From the NCBI GenBank assembly GCA_031270925.1, contig JAISWY010000222.1, positions 1-8,448 of the forward strand: DNA of 8,448 bases. The letters run 5' to 3'. The translations under genes were made by a program, and so were the position numbers. Positions 7,209-8,448 of this stretch are shown here, in pieces (positions within the stretch are counted from its first letter, which is position 1; the number at the start of each line of letters is the position of its first letter). The DNA comes from Candidatus Symbiothrix sp. Lineage in GTDB: Bacteria > Bacteroidota > Bacteroidia > Bacteroidales > Azobacteroidaceae. The notes under the pieces are model-generated. The model did not search any database. It saw nothing but the letters and a program-made list of their open reading frames with translations, and had not been told where the DNA came from.

Positions 7209-7242
7209 TTTTAGTTAATTCTTTGAGTGTAATTAACTAAAA
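7209..7242. repeat. Perfect 12-bp inverted repeat with 10-base spacer
   Basis: TTTTAGTTAATT (7209-7220) is matched exactly by AATTAACTAAAA (7231-7242) across the spacer CTTTGAGTGT. The stem has only two G-C pairs. It begins 139 bases after the thioredoxin-like gene stops and 9 bases before the first TTTACA site. No T run follows, so it is not a typical terminator. A protein-binding operator or a cruciform-forming site is equally possible. Part of the arm (TTTTAGTT) recurs at 7291-7298. Confidence 0.7.
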
Positions 7243-7250
7243 CACAGTAA

Positions 7251-7437
7251 TTTACACATTTGATTTACAAAATAGTGTAAATTCCTTATTTTTTAGTTTA
7301 AAAATGAATCATTATCCATTATAATTTACATATATCACTGTAAATGTAAACAATTTACATGTCAAAAATTCATCTTTGTAAATTAGAACTACTCTCAATT
7401 TACAGCATTAACAATGATTTACAATTGCATTTGTAAA
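7251..7437. repeat. Array of 11 TTTACA/TGTAAA motifs (iteron- or operator-like)
   Basis: TTTACA occurs at 7251, 7264, 7325, 7354, 7399 and 7418. Its complement TGTAAA occurs at 7276, 7339, 7345, 7377 and 7432. Seven of the eleven extend to AATTTACA and two to GATTTACA when read in the same orientation. Several form inverted pairs: ATGTAAA-CAA-TTTACAT at 7344-7360; TGTAAATT (7377-7384) with AATTTACA (7397-7404); ATTTACAA (7417-7424) with TTGTAAAT (7431-7438); and 7264 with 7276. From base composition I would roughly expect fewer than one copy in 187 bases. Spacing is irregular, so this is neither CRISPR nor a simple tandem repeat. A binding array for a regulator or replication protein is inferred, not shown. 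Confidence 0.75.
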
Positions 7438-7673
7438 TTGATAAAATAACTCTTATTTATTTACTATCAATTATTGGTTTTGAGTGGAGTAGGGGAGTGC
7501 TTGGCTTGATAAATGTGACTTATAATATGTGTCGTTATGAGCAAATTGTCCGTCTGCAATAATTGCCGGTTAAGCGTTAATAGAAGTTAAATACTTTAGA
7601 GTTAAAACACTGACATATAGATAGATAGGTGGAATTTTTTATAAAAAACATATAATTATACAAAAATTTGTTG

Positions 7674-7681
7674 TAACTTTG
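7674..7681 (+). promoter_or_regulatory. Probable -7 box for the 7787 gene
   Basis: TAACTTTG matches TAnnTTTG exactly. The region about 20 bases upstream is AT palindromes with no TTG, so the -33 half is missing or unusual. Transcription from here would give a leader of about 100 bases before the ATG at 7787. That leader contains a small inverted repeat, TTCAG-CT-CTGAA (7714-7725). Confidence 0.45.
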
Positions 7682-7786
7682 TTGCGATTTTTTTAACAGA
7701 GTTTTTAATGGACTTCAGCTCTGAAAAAAAATCAAAAGAAAAACGATAATTCTTAGAAGTCACTTATTATATAAAATGTTATTGAA

Positions 7787-8404
7787 ATGAAAAAGTCTGT
7801 ATTTTTTTTGATGGCGGCATTGTGTTCTATTTATAGTTTTGGCGCAAAGTATGTTCCCGCCACGCTGGTAAAAATCGACGGCGAAAAAATCGAGTGTTTA
7901 GTTCAAGATTTTAAATTGGACGCTAAAAAATTGAAGTATAAGGAAGTGCAAAATGCGAAGTCCGTTACCATTCAAAGCGTCGAATTGCAGCGCGTAATTA
8001 TCCACTACAGCGATGGTGATATGGTCTTGGATTATCTGAAATACATCGGTTATTCGAGTTTTCTTCGCGGCAAAGATAAAGTCGCAAAAAAACCGATGTG
8101 GATGCAATTGATCGTTTCCGGGCCATGTTCGTTATATACTTACACGGTTATTACCAAGCAAAACGGCGCTACATTCGTCGATCATTGGTATGCTTGCCAA
8201 AAACAGGATGAAGATCTGCCGCGTATCGTGGGTGCAAAAGCCAGCGGGATTACTTTGTTCGATCCGACTCCCAAAGTGCTTTCCAATTATTTCAGCGATT
8301 ATCCCGAATTGGCCGAAAAAATCAAAACAAAACAATATACCACTAAAAATATGGTAGAAATTGTGAATGAATATAACCTCGAAAAATCCGTTAAGAATAA
8401 GTAA
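7787..8404 (+). CDS. Secreted protein of unknown function
   Basis: The product has 205 residues. A clear Sec signal peptide (MKKSVFFLMAALCSIYSFGA) is followed by a mature protein starting with a short beta-rich segment (ATLVKIDGEKIECLVQDF) and continuing with KSVTIQSVELQRVIIHYSDGD. The middle has MWMQLIVSGPCSLYTYTV and DHWYACQKQDE. The end is SNYFSDYPELAEKIKTKQYTTKNMVEIVNEYN. This layout (G..IEC/G-type strand segment, a SLY segment, then a closing helical F-D-x-P-E-L-x-x-K-I ... YN motif) resembles a group of uncharacterised Bacteroidota envelope proteins that I know only by pattern, so I give no function. No transmembrane segment beyond the signal, lipobox or T9SS tail is visible. It follows the long non-coding region and is four bases from the next gene, so the two probably form an operon. 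Confidence 0.82.
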   Translation: MKKSVFFLMAALCSIYSFGAKYVPATLVKIDGEKIECLVQDFKLDAKKLKYKEVQNAKSVTIQSVELQRVIIHYSDGDMVLDYLKYIGYSSFLRGKDKVAKKPMWMQLIVSGPCSLYTYTVITKQNGATFVDHWYACQKQDEDLPRIVGAKASGITLFDPTPKVLSNYFSDYPELAEKIKTKQYTTKNMVEIVNEYNLEKSVKNK

Positions 8405-8408
8405 CGCT

Positions 8409-8448
8409 ATGAAAATCAGAATTTTAGGATTATTATTATTATTATTAT
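8409..8448 (+). CDS. 5' end of an exported protein, truncated by the window
   Basis: An ATG at 8409, four bases after the previous stop, opens MKIRILGLLLLLL and runs off the window after 13 codons. Lys and Arg followed by a leucine run is the start of a signal peptide. All six visible tract leucines are TTA codons, forming a (TTA)n microsatellite from 8430 to the edge. The product cannot be identified. Confidence 0.65.
   Translation, partial: MKIRILGLLLLLL

Larger units (their letters stand above)
7071..7786. other. 716-base AT-rich non-coding region
   Basis: I find no convincing protein gene, tRNA or other known RNA here. Contents in order: an AT-rich stretch after the thioredoxin-like gene (with a weak 6-bp hairpin AAAGAA/TTCTTT at 7128-7146); a perfect 12-bp inverted repeat (7209-7242); a dense TTTACA/TGTAAA array (7251-7437); a less AT-rich stretch (about 7470-7600) with no recognisable structure; a short GATA-like repeat (about 7617-7628); perfect AT palindromes at 7635-7648 (TTTTTTATAAAAAA) and 7651-7660 (TATAATTATA); a -7 promoter box at 7674; and a leader of about 100 bases before the next gene. 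Confidence 0.75.

Noticed and set aside
7251..7437. CRISPR array
   Set aside because: The repeated words are 6-8 bases, occur in both orientations, and are irregularly spaced. There are no cas genes.
7501..7526. TTGGCT...TATAAT, resembling a sigma70 promoter
   Set aside because: The spacer is only 14 bases, and Bacteroidota promoters use TAnnTTTG rather than TATAAT. There is no gene directly downstream.
7537..7590. 17-codon frame with a CNNC motif in the long gap
   Set aside because: It is too short, has no promoter or start context, and the two cysteines are not enough to claim a peptide.

Overview
The window most likely comes from a member of the Bacteroidota, probably Bacteroidales or a close relative. 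Three things point there. Two proteins end in a type IX secretion (T9SS) C-terminal sorting domain. Gene starts lack Shine-Dalgarno sequences and have A-rich leaders. TAnnTTTG-type -7 promoter boxes lie upstream of several genes. All recognisable genes are on the + strand. I see no tRNA, rRNA, CRISPR array, transposase or phage gene.

Layout. Bases 1-325 are the 3' end of a secreted protein. Its last 107 residues are nearly repeated by the next gene (371-1915), a BspA-like leucine-rich-repeat protein with a signal peptide, twelve 23-residue repeats and a T9SS tail. These two look like neighbouring members of a paralogous surface-protein family. Next is tyrS (2020-3312), tyrosyl-tRNA synthetase, with its own promoter. 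A tight cluster follows: an MlaF-like ABC ATPase (3422-4204), a lipoprotein carrying only the 5'-nucleotidase C-terminal domain (4185-4955), and a periplasmic metallophosphatase carrying only the 5'-nucleotidase catalytic domain (4918-5772). Reading frames overlap at both junctions, so they are probably co-transcribed. Together the last two genes supply the two halves of a UshA/CD73-type enzyme, but as separate proteins and in reversed gene order. An exported thioredoxin-fold protein with a CGNC active site follows (5856-7070).

A 716-base AT-rich gap (7071-7786) comes next. It holds a perfect 12-bp inverted repeat and, just after it, eleven copies of TTTACA/TGTAAA within 187 bases, several arranged as inverted pairs. 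I cannot assign it to a known element. It is the least explained part of the window. The gap ends in a probable promoter for a secreted protein of unknown function (7787-8404). Four bases after that gene, another exported protein begins and runs off the window; its signal peptide is encoded by a TTA trinucleotide run.

Most of the proteins here are exported: two T9SS substrates, one putative lipoprotein, and Sec-dependent periplasmic or envelope proteins. TyrRS and the ABC ATPase are the cytoplasmic exceptions.
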